From Acidisoma sp. PAMC 29798 (GTDB lineage Bacteria > Pseudomonadota > Alphaproteobacteria > Acetobacterales > Acetobacteraceae), in the NCBI RefSeq assembly GCF_030252425.1, contig NZ_CP126994.1, positions 868,001-932,000 of the forward strand: DNA of 64,000 bases, given 5' to 3'. Every line of letters begins with the position of its first letter. Position 1 is the stretch's first letter. This document shows positions 48,793 to 58,143 of this stretch, piece by piece. Made by a program: the position numbers and the translations under genes. A model generated the notes under the pieces. That model had not been told where the DNA came from. It saw only the letters and a list, made by a program, of their open reading frames with translations, and did no database searches.

Positions 48793-50205
48793 GTGAGAGC
48801 GCGACGTCATATCGGTATCGGCGTCCTCGCGCGCGGATGGTCGCAGCTCACCGCGATGCTGATCGCTATTCTTGCTGCGCGTCTGCTCGGCAAAAACGCC
48901 TTCGGTATCTACGCCATCGCCAGCATCTTCATCGTGCTGCTGCAGGGGCTAATCTTTGGCGGCATCTACGATTACATCATCAAGAATCGTGACGAGGATC
49001 TCGATAGCGATACCTGCTTCTGGATGAACCTCGGCTTGAGTGTCGTCGGCGCCGCCGTAATCGTCATGCTGGCGCCGATCATGGCGGTCCTCGTTCATTC
49101 CCAGATGATGATGCTTCTGATGATGGGGGTCGCGCCGTCCGCATTGGTCGCTGCCCTGACGAGTTGGCAGGAAGCCTTGCTCCTGCGTCAGGGAAAGCTG
49201 ACCGCGTTCTACTCGGTCGGTCTCATGACCGAAACGGCTGCCGCCGCGATTGGCGTTGCGGCGCTCCTGTCAGGTTTCGGACTATGGTCGCTGGTCATAT
49301 ACCGCTATGCGCAGTTGGCGCTTGCCTCGCTTTGCTACTTCTGGATGGTGCCTCGCCTGCCCAGGATGCGTTGGCATCCCGATACTGCGCGATCCGCCCT
49401 CGGGTTCTCCGGCGATATCGCCATTGGTCGGCTCGTCGCAAACATCGCCACCTATAGCTCCGACCTTCTGATCGGAATCCTGGTGAACCCCGCTGCCGCC
49501 GGTGCCTATCGTTTGGCCAACCGCGTGGTGCTCGGGATCAGCGAAGTAGCGTATCAACCGGCGACGACCATGGCCTGGGTTCATTTCTCTGACGCAGGGG
49601 AGGATGAGGCGGCGCTGCAGCGTGAATGGCTGGCGCTGATTTCGCTGCTGTCGCTTACGGTCTGGCCGGCGCTCGCAGGGCTCGCGTTCATGAGCGGCAC
49701 CGTCATCCATCTGCTGGTTGGGAAGGGCTGGAGCGAGGCCATTCCCGTGGTCGCTTTGATTGCCGTCTCCCGCATGATCGCGTTGTTCCAGGTCTTCTTC
49801 GACGCGATGCTCGGCGTTCGCAACCGCACCGGGATGCTCGTCAAGATCCGCTGCGGGGCGGCTGTGGGATCCATCGCGGCCCTCATCTTGCTGGTCCGTT
49901 ATGGCGCCGTGGGTGCCGCCACGGCCTCCATCATCGTGTCGCTCGCCGTCTCCCTTTTGGCTGTGCGGATTGGAATGGTGGAAACAAGGCTGCGACTGCG
50001 GACCCTGATGGCTGCCTTGGCGCCCGGCGTCGCCGCGACCTGTGCGACCTTGGTGGGCGCGGCGGTCATCGCTGATCTCGCAGCGCTCACGGCTGACCCT
50101 GTGATGGAGGCGATCCTCACCGTCGCCGGGGGGATCGCGGGCTGGGGCTTCGTCCTGCTGATCGTGTATCGGCGCAGACTGCCGATTCTGCATGTCGCGG
50201 TCTAG
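48793..50205 (+). CDS. Polysaccharide flippase-like membrane protein (MOP/Wzx family)
   Basis: 470 aa with about 12 to 14 helices. GVLARGWSQLTAMLIAILAARLLGKNAFGIYAIASIF is the classic start of oligosaccharide flippases, and the middle segment GFSGDIAIGRLVANIATYSSDLLIGILVNPAAAGAYRLANRV is also typical. Such proteins move lipid-linked sugars across the inner membrane for export. Start is GTG at 48793, 50 bases after the flavoprotein gene. The region of GT2 and DegT genes nearby agrees with a glycan locus, but no polymerase or priming transferase is seen. Confidence 0.85.
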   Translation: MRARRHIGIGVLARGWSQLTAMLIAILAARLLGKNAFGIYAIASIFIVLLQGLIFGGIYDYIIKNRDEDLDSDTCFWMNLGLSVVGAAVIVMLAPIMAVLVHSQMMMLLMMGVAPSALVAALTSWQEALLLRQGKLTAFYSVGLMTETAAAAIGVAALLSGFGLWSLVIYRYAQLALASLCYFWMVPRLPRMRWHPDTARSALGFSGDIAIGRLVANIATYSSDLLIGILVNPAAAGAYRLANRVVLGISEVAYQPATTMAWVHFSDAGEDEAALQREWLALISLLSLTVWPALAGLAFMSGTVIHLLVGKGWSEAIPVVALIAVSRMIALFQVFFDAMLGVRNRTGMLVKIRCGAAVGSIAALILLVRYGAVGAATASIIVSLAVSLLAVRIGMVETRLRLRTLMAALAPGVAATCATLVGAAVIADLAALTADPVMEAILTVAGGIAGWGFVLLIVYRRRLPILHVAV

Positions 50206-50318
50206 GAATGGGCGCGGTTCATCCGAAAGGCCAAGTTCACCTAAGCCTCCGTTTGGGGCAATCGTTCCAATAGATGCAGAGGACAATGTCCTTGGCGGTC
50301 TTATCTCACCCTTAGCCC

Positions 50319-51548
50319 ATGAGGTTGGTCGTGCCAGTGCCCTTCATTCGACCGAATCCGCCCCGTTTGAGCGAGGCAGGCATGGCGCTTCGGGCGATAG
50401 AAGAACGTCGCATGTTCAGCAATTTTGGCCCTGTGAACGCGACGTTTGAGGAAGACATGGTCGCCCGCATGTTCTCGGGCGTCGGCAGTTGCATGACAGT
50501 GTGCAATGCGACGATCGGCCTCATGCTCGCCATTCAACAGGCGATCGGCCGTCGGTCCACCAGACCGCGCTATGCCTTGATGCCGTCCTTCACCTTCGCA
50601 GCGGCCGCCCAGGCGGCCCTATGGTGCGGACTGACGCCTCTCTTGTGCGAGATCGACCCGGTGACATGGAGCGCCTGCCCGCAAGACGAGGAGCGGCTTC
50701 TTGCCCTCTACGGCGACGACATTGCGGTCGTCGTACCCTATGCGACATTCGGCTACGACATCGACCTCATGCGCTACGAAGCAATCATGCAGCGCCATAA
50801 AGTGCCGGTCGTCGTCGATGCCGCGGCATCCCTCGGTACTGTGTCTGCGGATGGCCGTGGCTTCGGCACGGGCTTTAAGGGAACGGTCGTCTTTTCCATG
50901 CATGCGACGAAAGCCTTCGCGACGGGTGAGGCAGGCGTTGTCTACAGCAACAATCAGGACCGAATTCACGAATTGCGGCAGATGTGCAACTTCGGCTTCG
51001 GTCAAGCCCGCACCGCAACGATGCCCGGTTTGAATGGCAAACTCAGTGAGATCGGCGCGCTGTTGTGCCAGCAACGGTTGAATACTTTTGAAGAGACGAT
51101 GATCCACCGGACGGCGGTCATGGCACGGTATCGCGCGGCGCTGCCCGATCTCACCTTCCAACCCATTCAGCGGGGACGCCAGGCGCATCAATTCGGTGTG
51201 GGGCTTCTTCCGGAAGGATGGGGACCGCATCGAAGCCAGTTCTCCGCAGAGTTGACAGCAGCCGGAATCGGCAACGCGACTTATTTCAGTCCACATCTGG
51301 CACAGCAGAGCTATTTCGTGGAGAACGCCGTTTTCGAAGACTTGTCGGTCACCGACGATATTGCGGGTCGTGTGATCAGCTTGCCCATGTTCGATACCAT
51401 GACGGAGGCCGACACGGATGAAGTGATCGCCGTCGTGCGTCAACAGATGTCCGCGCACACCGTATCGGCATCGATGCCGGCATGGTCGCTACCTCTAGAC
51501 GTCACGAACGCGTTCCGGCGTCATGTGGCCGCGGATCAGGTCCATTAG
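50319..51548 (+). CDS. DegT/DnrJ/EryC1/StrS-family aminotransferase
   Basis: 409 aa PLP-fold type I. SNFGPVNATFEEDMVARM is the family lead-in; PSFTFAAAAQAALWCGLTPLLCEIDP, VVPYATFGYDIDL, VVDAAASLGT (Asp167) and FSMHATKAFATGEAG with Lys198 as the PLP lysine are all present. Such enzymes make amino sugars for surface glycans or antibiotics from keto-sugars. ATG at 50319; a GTG 12 bases later is possible. Its 3' end overlaps the convergent glycosyltransferase by 54 bases. No sugar-nucleotide dehydratase, which would make its substrate, is adjacent. Confidence 0.88.
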   Translation: MRLVVPVPFIRPNPPRLSEAGMALRAIEERRMFSNFGPVNATFEEDMVARMFSGVGSCMTVCNATIGLMLAIQQAIGRRSTRPRYALMPSFTFAAAAQAALWCGLTPLLCEIDPVTWSACPQDEERLLALYGDDIAVVVPYATFGYDIDLMRYEAIMQRHKVPVVVDAAASLGTVSADGRGFGTGFKGTVVFSMHATKAFATGEAGVVYSNNQDRIHELRQMCNFGFGQARTATMPGLNGKLSEIGALLCQQRLNTFEETMIHRTAVMARYRAALPDLTFQPIQRGRQAHQFGVGLLPEGWGPHRSQFSAELTAAGIGNATYFSPHLAQQSYFVENAVFEDLSVTDDIAGRVISLPMFDTMTEADTDEVIAVVRQQMSAHTVSASMPAWSLPLDVTNAFRRHVAADQVH

Positions 51549-52391
51549 CGCAATCACATTGCCGCGGAGCCGACCGCGGCGATCGACATAAGTCTCCGAC
51601 CACAAGGCCCTGGCGAGGTTCTTGGCGATATTTCGCATGATCAGGGTCAAAGCGACAGCCATGGGATACCCGGACTGCTTGCTGGCGAGATAGAGCGGAT
51701 TGGCGACCTGCGAATAACCGAGCTTGACGCCCGCGCTGCGCCCGCTTTTCACGCCGAGGTGTACGCCGCGCGCTTTCTCGATCAGAACGATGTCCCCGAA
51801 CGCCGCCAATCGTCGGGACATATCAACGTCTTCCTGCCAGCAATAGAGTTGCAGACGTTCGTCAAACCATAGATCCCGATCTCTCATGGTTTTTAAGCGG
51901 AGGCTCATATTGCAGCCGTAAGCGGAAAAGACGGGTCTTGTGCCGGACCCGGCCGCGATGGGGTTTGCCAAAATGGTATGACCCTCAGATGGCGACAGGC
52001 CGGGACCGCCTATCCCGTCCGCCAGCACCACGCCGGTCGCGACGACCGTAGCGGGGTGGCGAGACATATGGTCCTCGACACCCGCGAGGTAGTCTCGTTC
52101 GGCCAAGAAATCATCGTCGAAGAAAAGCAGAACGTCGGCGTTCGTCGCAGCGGCGATGATGGCATTGCGTTGTTGACAAAGCCCCGGCGGAGACAGGATC
52201 ACGGTCACCTCTGGAAAACGCTCTGCGATATCGTCGACATCGGCGGGGTCGCCGCCGCATATGACCACATGGTCTGCACGTCGTGTCTGCTGTGCCAGCG
52301 TCGCCAGCATCTCGCGCAGAATGGCGGGACGCCCGCGCGTGGCAATACCGACGGTGAGGTTAAAACCCGGCACAGTCGCTCGCGAAGTCAA
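51495..52391 (-). CDS. Glycosyltransferase family 2
   Basis: 298 aa GT-A fold: TVGIATRGRPAILREMLATLAQQTRRADHVVICGGD, then ADVLLFFDDDFLAERDYL with the DDD metal site and a WQEDVDMSRRLAAFG catalytic-acid region (ED). TTG at 52391 or GTG at 52373 are the possible starts; no ATG exists before the first strand. It starts 3 bases after the preceding GT2 gene. Acceptor and donor cannot be told. Confidence 0.85.
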   Translation of the reverse strand: MTSRATVPGFNLTVGIATRGRPAILREMLATLAQQTRRADHVVICGGDPADVDDIAERFPEVTVILSPPGLCQQRNAIIAAATNADVLLFFDDDFLAERDYLAGVEDHMSRHPATVVATGVVLADGIGGPGLSPSEGHTILANPIAAGSGTRPVFSAYGCNMSLRLKTMRDRDLWFDERLQLYCWQEDVDMSRRLAAFGDIVLIEKARGVHLGVKSGRSAGVKLGYSQVANPLYLASKQSGYPMAVALTLIMRNIAKNLARALWSETYVDRRGRLRGNVIALMDLIRGHMTPERVRDV

Positions 52392-52394
52392 TCA

Positions 52395-53258
52395 TCACGT
52401 CTGGGCGCGCCGATGCATGCGACCGAGCCTCAACAGCCCCGCAAGCCGGCCGCAAAATGAGAGCCAGTAGTAGCGGGCATCGAAGCGGCGAAAGCGGAGC
52501 AGGCTTAGACAGGCGCCACCGAAAGGTCGGATGAGGAAAATGAAACAAATTCTCAGCGGTGTCCGGTGCTTTCGAAGCACATAGCCCAACCCCGCGCCAT
52601 AGACATAGGCGCGCTCAACGGCCACGGCCGTCAAGCGCTTGTCGGGATGAACCACACGCAGGTTCGGGTCAAAGATCGCGAGGGCCCCGGTGCGCATGGC
52701 GAGCAGGGTCAGGTCCTGCGCATCCCCGGATGCAAAGGGTGTGCCGAGGCCCATCGATTGGTCGAACCCACCGACTTGCTCATAGGTGGAGCGACGGATG
52801 AATAGATTGAATTCTATGGCGCTCGTCCAAACCGTTCTCACGGAAATGACGCCGCCCTGATGGTGCCATCGTCCGGAACCCGGCGTGCCGTCAGGGGTAA
52901 TTGCAATACCGGTCAGAACGTCGGGTGTCATGGGTCCGCTTTCGCGGAACCGCTCATCGACCTGCAAAAGAAGATCGGGAGGATAGAGGCAGTCATCATC
53001 GGGAAAGGCAAGGATCTCGCCCGATGCCACAGCCGTTCCGACGTTGCGGCTATGGTTGATCTGGCGCGGCAGGGATCGGATCACGCGGAGTGGAAACTTG
53101 CCCTCAAAGCGGGCGATGATGCCGGCGAGACGCTCATCGGCGTTTTGTTGGACGATGATGAGTTCGAAGTCCTTGAAGCTTTGTTCAGAGAGCGCTTCCA
53201 TGAACGCGGCGACCTCGTTCGTCCGCCCGCCCGTGACCATGATCAACGAAAACCGCAC
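52395..53258 (-). CDS. Glycosyltransferase family 2
   Basis: 287 aa GT2. SLIMVTGGRTNEVAAFMEALSEQSFKDFELIIVQQN, INHSRNVGTAVASGEILAFPDDDCLYPPDLL with the DDD site, and GTPFASGDAQDLTLLAMRTG further on. GTG start at 53258, or ATG at 53240. A hydrophobic stretch near 235-250 (PLRICFIFLIRPFGGACL) suggests membrane contact. Pairs with the next GT2 as a two-gene set. Confidence 0.85.
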   Translation of the reverse strand: MRFSLIMVTGGRTNEVAAFMEALSEQSFKDFELIIVQQNADERLAGIIARFEGKFPLRVIRSLPRQINHSRNVGTAVASGEILAFPDDDCLYPPDLLLQVDERFRESGPMTPDVLTGIAITPDGTPGSGRWHHQGGVISVRTVWTSAIEFNLFIRRSTYEQVGGFDQSMGLGTPFASGDAQDLTLLAMRTGALAIFDPNLRVVHPDKRLTAVAVERAYVYGAGLGYVLRKHRTPLRICFIFLIRPFGGACLSLLRFRRFDARYYWLSFCGRLAGLLRLGRMHRRAQT

Positions 53259-53375
53259 TCAAGTCTCTCCAGCCGTCTTGATTGTTGCGTCAATACATCA
53301 TCACGCTCGTTCGCGGCTGGCAATCAAAACATCTATCGTCTCATCCAGGCTTTCGATCGCCGGAGTCCGATTGGT

Positions 53376-54173
53376 TCACGCTGAAGCGGCCTTCTTCGCG
53401 CTTGCACGGCTGATCAACCGAAATACGAGCGCTGCGACGACGCCCCCGAGCAATGGCCCGATTGTATAGAAAAACCAGACCGGGAGAATCCCCGTCACCA
53501 ACATCGGCCCCAGGGCGCGCGCGGGGTTTCCTGCGCCCCCGCTCACCGGGCCGCCGAGCAGCACCCCGGCAGACAGCGCAAACCCGATGCAGATGGCAGC
53601 AATCCCGGGCGGAACGCGCTTATCCGTGGTCGTCGAGATGACGGTGAAGACCAGGATGAAGGCGATGAACGCCTCGACCAAAAGCACTTGGAGTCCGCTT
53701 GCTCCATTGGCCGGCGACGGCAGCCCAAGATGGGCGTGGCTATAGGCGTCAGGACCGTAGGCGGCCCAGACGAGCAAGGAGGCGAGGATCGCGCCCACCA
53801 ACTGAGCGCTCCAATACGGAAGCACGTTTTTCCAGGAAAATTTACCCGCAACGGCAAGACCCAGGGTCACAGCCGGGTTCACATGGGCGCCGCTGATCTG
53901 ACCCAATGACCCAGCAATTGGAATGAGAATGAGGCCAAATGACAAGGCGACGGCAAGCGAATCATAGGCAGGGCCAGCGGTCGCCTTGGACAGAATGGCA
54001 GCCGTTGCCACGGCCGTGCCGACCAGCACGAGGAGCAGCGTTCCGATGCACTCGGCGGCGCAAGCGAGGAGAAGGTTCTCAGACGCCGTTTCGGCTGAAC
54101 CGGGTGCGCTGTTGGCACCATTTGGCGTTTCAAACGCCTCGGGGTCGATGGTCGGTCGCGTCACAGTCTTCAT
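53376..54173 (-). CDS. Aquaporin (MIP family)
   Basis: 265 aa, six helices and both half-helix motifs: HVNPAVTLG (NPA 99-101) and GAGNPARALGP (NPA 216-218, with Arg219 of the selectivity filter). The first 35 residues are hydrophilic and extra compared with AqpZ. The preferred ATG at 54173 has AGGGAA upstream; another ATG at 54212 would add 13 residues. The filter positions fit a water channel rather than a glycerol facilitator, but this needs alignment. It stands alone. Confidence 0.88.
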   Translation of the reverse strand: MKTVTRPTIDPEAFETPNGANSAPGSAETASENLLLACAAECIGTLLLVLVGTAVATAAILSKATAGPAYDSLAVALSFGLILIPIAGSLGQISGAHVNPAVTLGLAVAGKFSWKNVLPYWSAQLVGAILASLLVWAAYGPDAYSHAHLGLPSPANGASGLQVLLVEAFIAFILVFTVISTTTDKRVPPGIAAICIGFALSAGVLLGGPVSGGAGNPARALGPMLVTGILPVWFFYTIGPLLGGVVAALVFRLISRASAKKAASA

Positions 54174-54409
54174 TGAGCCGGTTCCCTGAGAGTTTTGCTC
54201 AGTTGACAGCATGTCATTGCCGGATCAACGCCTATAGTGCCATGAGCGGCGTCGTTGGTTGGAACGTGACCGCGCGCCGCACACCCGCCGGAATGTGATC
54301 GCCGAAAGTGCGACGCCATCTGGGGGAGCGGTATCCGCGATCCCATGTAGCCTTGCCTATGGCTGCTCGGCCTTGCTGTGAGCAGTCTCTAAAGCATGAA
54401 GGAAACTCT

Positions 54410-54844
54410 ATGGCTCACATGACCCTCGCCGATGTGTCGAAGACGATGGGCGACATCGATTTCGCGATGCTGTCCACTCGGGCTGCGAGCGGAGATATCT
54501 CCTCGCGTCCGATGAGCAACAATGGTGATGTAGAATACGATGGCGACAGCTACTTCTTTACTTGGGAAGAAGCGCATACCGTCGGAGATATTGAACGTGA
54601 TCCAAAGGTAGGATTGTCGTTCAGCGGAAGCAAAGGCTTGCTCGGGAAGGTGCCGATGTTCATCGCCGTCGAGGGCAAGGCAGAACTCATTCGCGACAAG
54701 ACAGCTTTCCAGCAGCATTGGACCAAGGATCTGGACGTATGGTTCAAGGATGGCATCGACACGCCTGGTGTCGTCATGATCAAGGTGCATGCCACGCGCA
54801 TCCATTATTGGAACGGCATGGAAGACGGCGAAGTCGCCGTCTGA
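54410..54844 (+). CDS. Pyridoxamine 5'-phosphate oxidase-fold general stress protein
   Basis: 144 aa, small flavin-binding split-barrel of the general stress protein 26 type. Marks: DIDFAMLSTRAASGDISSRPMSNNG near the N-terminus and WEEAHTVGDIERDPKVGLSFSG in the middle. Such proteins bind FMN or F420 and have mostly unknown roles in stress. A GAAGGAAAC ribosome site precedes the ATG at 54410. Its stop faces that of an IclR gene 19 bases away. Confidence 0.82.
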   Translation: MAHMTLADVSKTMGDIDFAMLSTRAASGDISSRPMSNNGDVEYDGDSYFFTWEEAHTVGDIERDPKVGLSFSGSKGLLGKVPMFIAVEGKAELIRDKTAFQQHWTKDLDVWFKDGIDTPGVVMIKVHATRIHYWNGMEDGEVAV

Positions 54845-54863
54845 GGCGCAGTTCCTAGCGGCG

Positions 54864-55694
54864 TCAATCGCGCAAATCGTGACCTGATCTCATCCGAAGC
54901 TGCGGGCTTCTGTCAGCGGCGGGTGGCGCGATTTCATTAATCGCGCGGCTGAGACGGGTGCCGCTATCTTTTAAGGCCTCTTCAAAACGACCTTGGCCGT
55001 CGCGCGTTTGGTTTCGTGCGACGATCAGGCACATGCAGCCAACGGCCGTGCCGTCTTTCCCTCGGACCGGCACGGCCAGGCAATCCGCGAAATCATCGAC
55101 GAGCCCGCTGGTCATGAAGAAATTGCTTGCGCGGGCCTCAGCCACTTCTATGCAGAACTGCTCAGGATCGACCTGTTGCCCGTTCGGCAGAACAAAGTCT
55201 TCGTGCGGGATGAAGGCCTTGATGCTGTCCCGGTCTAGGTGATCGAGCAGTAAACGTCCCGACGCCGTCCAGGGGATCGGCATATCCTTTCCGACGTCCG
55301 AGCTGATTTTGAACAGCGCCTGTCCGGTCTCCATATGGAGCACGGTGAACTTATTGCCATTGAGCGTGCAGAACTGGCTGGTTTGCCCCGTCGCTTTGGC
55401 GAGTGCCGCGACCTCTGCGCTGGCCAGCCGGCTCAGCCGATGGTTGTTCAAATAATCGGCGGCATAGAAATGCAGCGTTCTGCCGAAGAAGACGCGCGCA
55501 TGATCATCATAGACTTCAAGTATTCCGCCAGCGACCAGCCGGCTGACCAGATCATAGGTCGTCGATCGTGGCGCGTTGAGCTGCCGGGCCAGGTCACCGA
55601 TGCGCAGCGGCTTGCCCGCGACATGCAGCGCTTTGAGTAGGTCAAGCACACGATCAACGCCACGGACACGCGCGTTTTCAGTCGAATCGCCCAC
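54864..55694 (-). CDS. IclR-family transcriptional regulator
   Basis: 276 aa. N-terminal winged helix (VDRVLDLLKALHVAGKPLRIGDLARQLNAPRSTTYDLVSRLVAGGIL) and C-terminal IclR effector domain (LSRLASAEVAALAKATGQTSQFC, WTASGRLLLDHL, AVPVRGKDGTAVGCMCLIVA). GTG start at 55694. It is divergent from an SDR and ABC importer operon, and the region between contains clear inverted repeats, so autoregulation and control of that operon are likely. Confidence 0.88.
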   Translation of the reverse strand: MGDSTENARVRGVDRVLDLLKALHVAGKPLRIGDLARQLNAPRSTTYDLVSRLVAGGILEVYDDHARVFFGRTLHFYAADYLNNHRLSRLASAEVAALAKATGQTSQFCTLNGNKFTVLHMETGQALFKISSDVGKDMPIPWTASGRLLLDHLDRDSIKAFIPHEDFVLPNGQQVDPEQFCIEVAEARASNFFMTSGLVDDFADCLAVPVRGKDGTAVGCMCLIVARNQTRDGQGRFEEALKDSGTRLSRAINEIAPPAADRSPQLRMRSGHDLRD

Positions 55695-55740
55695 GTTGGT
55701 TTCCGAATTATGTCGTTGCGCGGTTTAGAAGCCTATCGTA

Positions 55741-55786
55741 AGATTGTCCAGCATACTGAACTACTGTCCAGGCGATTGGACAATCT
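55741..55786. promoter_or_regulatory. Inverted-repeat operator between IclR and SDR genes
   Basis: AGATTGTCCA (55741-55750) and TGGACAATCT (55777-55786) are perfect 10-base inverted repeats 26 bases apart. Inside lies a further TGTCCA (55765-55770), which with TGGACA (55777-55782) forms TGTCCA-N6-TGGACA. Three half-sites in a divergent promoter suit a dimer or tetramer of the IclR protein next door. Confidence 0.7.
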
Positions 55787-55905
55787 GTCAAGACATGCGG
55801 ACGACGGATGCGGCTGAGGCCTTTGTTGATCGGGCATTTTCACCGTGTTTCTTTCATGTGGTTAAGCATGTTTTGTGCCAATAGCTGGGCGGTTTCGGAG
55901 TGATC

Positions 55906-56667
55906 ATGGGGCGTCTCGCGGGTAAGGTTGCCATTGTGATTGGGGGCGCCCGCGGAATCGGCGCAGGCATTGTGACGCGCTTTTTGGAAGAGGGTGCGTC
56001 GGTCGTCATCGGCGATATGGATGAAGAGTCGGCGGCAGACTTAATGGCGGGCCTGCCAGAGTTTGCCCCCGTTCGATTCGTCCGCATGGATGTCACGTCT
56101 GCCGCCGATAACCGGCGCATCGCAGAGACCGCCGAGGGCGCCTTCGGTCGGCTGGATATCCTGTGCCAGAATGCCGGCATCTATCCGTGGACCATGATCG
56201 AAGACGTGTCCGAGGAAGAATGGGATCATGTTCTGGCGGTCAATCTCAAGAGCGCGTTTCTGTCCTTGCGCGCGTGCTTGCCTGCCATGAAGCGTCAGGG
56301 CTCCGGCCGCATGATCTTCACCGCCTCCATCACCGGGCCACGGGTAAGCAGCCCTGGCCATAGCCATTATGCGGCCAGCAAGGCGGGCCTCGTCGGGCTG
56401 ATCCGCAGCGCCTGTATCGAACTCGCGCCCTATGGCATCACCGTCAATGGTTTGGAGCCGGGCAATGTGCTGACGGACGCCATCACACGGTCGCGCTCGC
56501 CTGAATTCATCGCGGGTATGGAGAGGTCGGTCCCTTTGGGCCGACTGGGCACACCGGCCGATGTTGCCAATGCCTGCCTTTATCTTGCTTCCGACGATGC
56601 GAGCTATATCACCGGCACAACCATCGTGATCGATGGCGGCCAAATCGTATGCGAGAGCAAGCCGTAA
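55906..56667 (+). CDS. Short-chain dehydrogenase/reductase
   Basis: 253 aa classical SDR. Cofactor motif GGARGIGAG (13-21), QNAGIY (89-94, the NAG motif), catalytic Ser141, Tyr155 and Lys159 (HYAASKAG). GDMDE after the second strand suggests NAD preference (Asp at the 2'-OH). The start at 55906 has GGAG 6 bases upstream. The C-terminal ITGTTIVIDGGQ is normal. It precedes the sugar ABC importer, so a sugar or polyol dehydrogenase role is plausible. Confidence 0.9.
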   Translation: MGRLAGKVAIVIGGARGIGAGIVTRFLEEGASVVIGDMDEESAADLMAGLPEFAPVRFVRMDVTSAADNRRIAETAEGAFGRLDILCQNAGIYPWTMIEDVSEEEWDHVLAVNLKSAFLSLRACLPAMKRQGSGRMIFTASITGPRVSSPGHSHYAASKAGLVGLIRSACIELAPYGITVNGLEPGNVLTDAITRSRSPEFIAGMERSVPLGRLGTPADVANACLYLASDDASYITGTTIVIDGGQIVCESKP

Positions 56668-56739
56668 GCGCCCTTCCTGCAAACCGGGGCGAGCGCCTGA
56701 CCGACCGCGATCACTGAAAAACAACAAGGGATAAGGACG

Positions 56740-58143
56740 ATGACCTCACATACCCTGTACAGTGCAGCCCCGCGACCACGACGCGGCCGCAGGCTCAGCA
56801 CCGCCGTCGCGATGGGCGCGATGCTGGCCGGCATGCTGAGCTGGGGCGGTCATGCCGCGCTCGCCCAGAGCGCCTCGGCCGGCGATCCCTACACCGCCAA
56901 GCCGACCTTTTGGTTCTGGGGCGAGAGCGATGTGCCCGGCATGGACAAATGGATGGCCGGTGCGGTCAAAACCTATGAGACGCTGCATCCCGGCGTGAGC
57001 CTCAATATCGTTCCGCAATCCTCCGACACGCTGATCGGCGCGTTTCGTCTTGCGGCGCAAAGCAAATCTGGTCCCGACATGGATACGCAATGGGCGACGC
57101 TGCCCACGCTGACGCCCTATTGGACCGGCGCGGCCGTGCCGATTTCCGATTATGTGCCGGCGAGCGAAACCTCTCAATGGGTCGATACCGGTGAGAATAC
57201 GGTCGATGGTAAGATCATCGCGATGCCACTGTATCTGATCGGCGTTTCCCTTGTCTGGAACAAGGATCTTTTCAAGCAAGCGGGTCTTGATCCCGATGTC
57301 GGCCCCAAGACCTGGCCGGAATTCCTGGCCGATTGCGCGGCGCTGAAGGCGCATGGCATCACGCCGCTCGGCATGGGCAATAGCGATGGGTATTTCGGCG
57401 CCTGGATGTTTGCCATCTATGCCAAGCAGGAACTCGATTCGCTCGGCGATCTCAAATCCGCCATCAGCGGAACCGGCGCCTATAAGATGGCGCAGTTCGA
57501 TACCGTTCTGCACAACCTGTATGGCTTGATGCAGGATCTGATGGCGAAAGGCTACGTCAATACCGATGTCGCCTCGCTCAGCCTGACCCAGGGCTGGACC
57601 TTGTTTCCGCAGAAGAAGGCCGCGATGTCCTTCACCACGGATGGCAACGTGCTGACCTGGGCGACAACGCTGGGCGCGAAGAGCATCGGTGTGGCGCCGC
57701 CGCCGATTTGGGGCACGGGCAAGCTCGCCACTACCTATGACGTCACGCAATCCTCGGACGAGTTCATCACCAGCTGGTCCAAGAACAAGCCGGCTGATGC
57801 AGCGTTCCTGGCCTGGTTGCACCAGCCGGACAATTTGAAGTCGCTCTATACCCAGACGAATGCTTTCCCGGCCGACAAGCGTTTCCCTGCCTCCGCCATT
57901 TCCGATCCTTTGGCCAAGCAGCTTTATGAGCTTGACACCGCGCCGGTTTCGATTTGGCTTGAAAACTATCTGCCGCCGCAAGTCGATAATAATGCGGATA
58001 TTCCCGCCGGGCAGTTGATTACGTCCAAGGCCGGCACGCCCGATCAGGCGGTCGCGATCTGGGATCGCGTGATCAAGCAATGGCGCCTGCAGCAGATGAA
58101 AGAGTTCATGCAGTTCAAGGCCTGGGCCGCAAGTAATGGCTGA
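56740..58143 (+). CDS. ABC transporter substrate-binding protein (sugar, family 1)
   Basis: 467 aa with a long twin-Arg-like N-terminus (RPRRGRRLSTAVAMGAMLAGML) and cleavage likely after HAALAQS. The mature part is a family 1 solute-binding protein: FWFWGESDVPGMDKWMAGAVKTYETLHPGVSLNIV, LVWNKDLFKQAGLDP and a YFGAWMFAIYAKQELDSLG segment. It heads an ABC importer for an oligosaccharide or sugar acid. It overlaps the first permease by 8 bases. Confidence 0.88.
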   Translation: MTSHTLYSAAPRPRRGRRLSTAVAMGAMLAGMLSWGGHAALAQSASAGDPYTAKPTFWFWGESDVPGMDKWMAGAVKTYETLHPGVSLNIVPQSSDTLIGAFRLAAQSKSGPDMDTQWATLPTLTPYWTGAAVPISDYVPASETSQWVDTGENTVDGKIIAMPLYLIGVSLVWNKDLFKQAGLDPDVGPKTWPEFLADCAALKAHGITPLGMGNSDGYFGAWMFAIYAKQELDSLGDLKSAISGTGAYKMAQFDTVLHNLYGLMQDLMAKGYVNTDVASLSLTQGWTLFPQKKAAMSFTTDGNVLTWATTLGAKSIGVAPPPIWGTGKLATTYDVTQSSDEFITSWSKNKPADAAFLAWLHQPDNLKSLYTQTNAFPADKRFPASAISDPLAKQLYELDTAPVSIWLENYLPPQVDNNADIPAGQLITSKAGTPDQAVAIWDRVIKQWRLQQMKEFMQFKAWAASNG

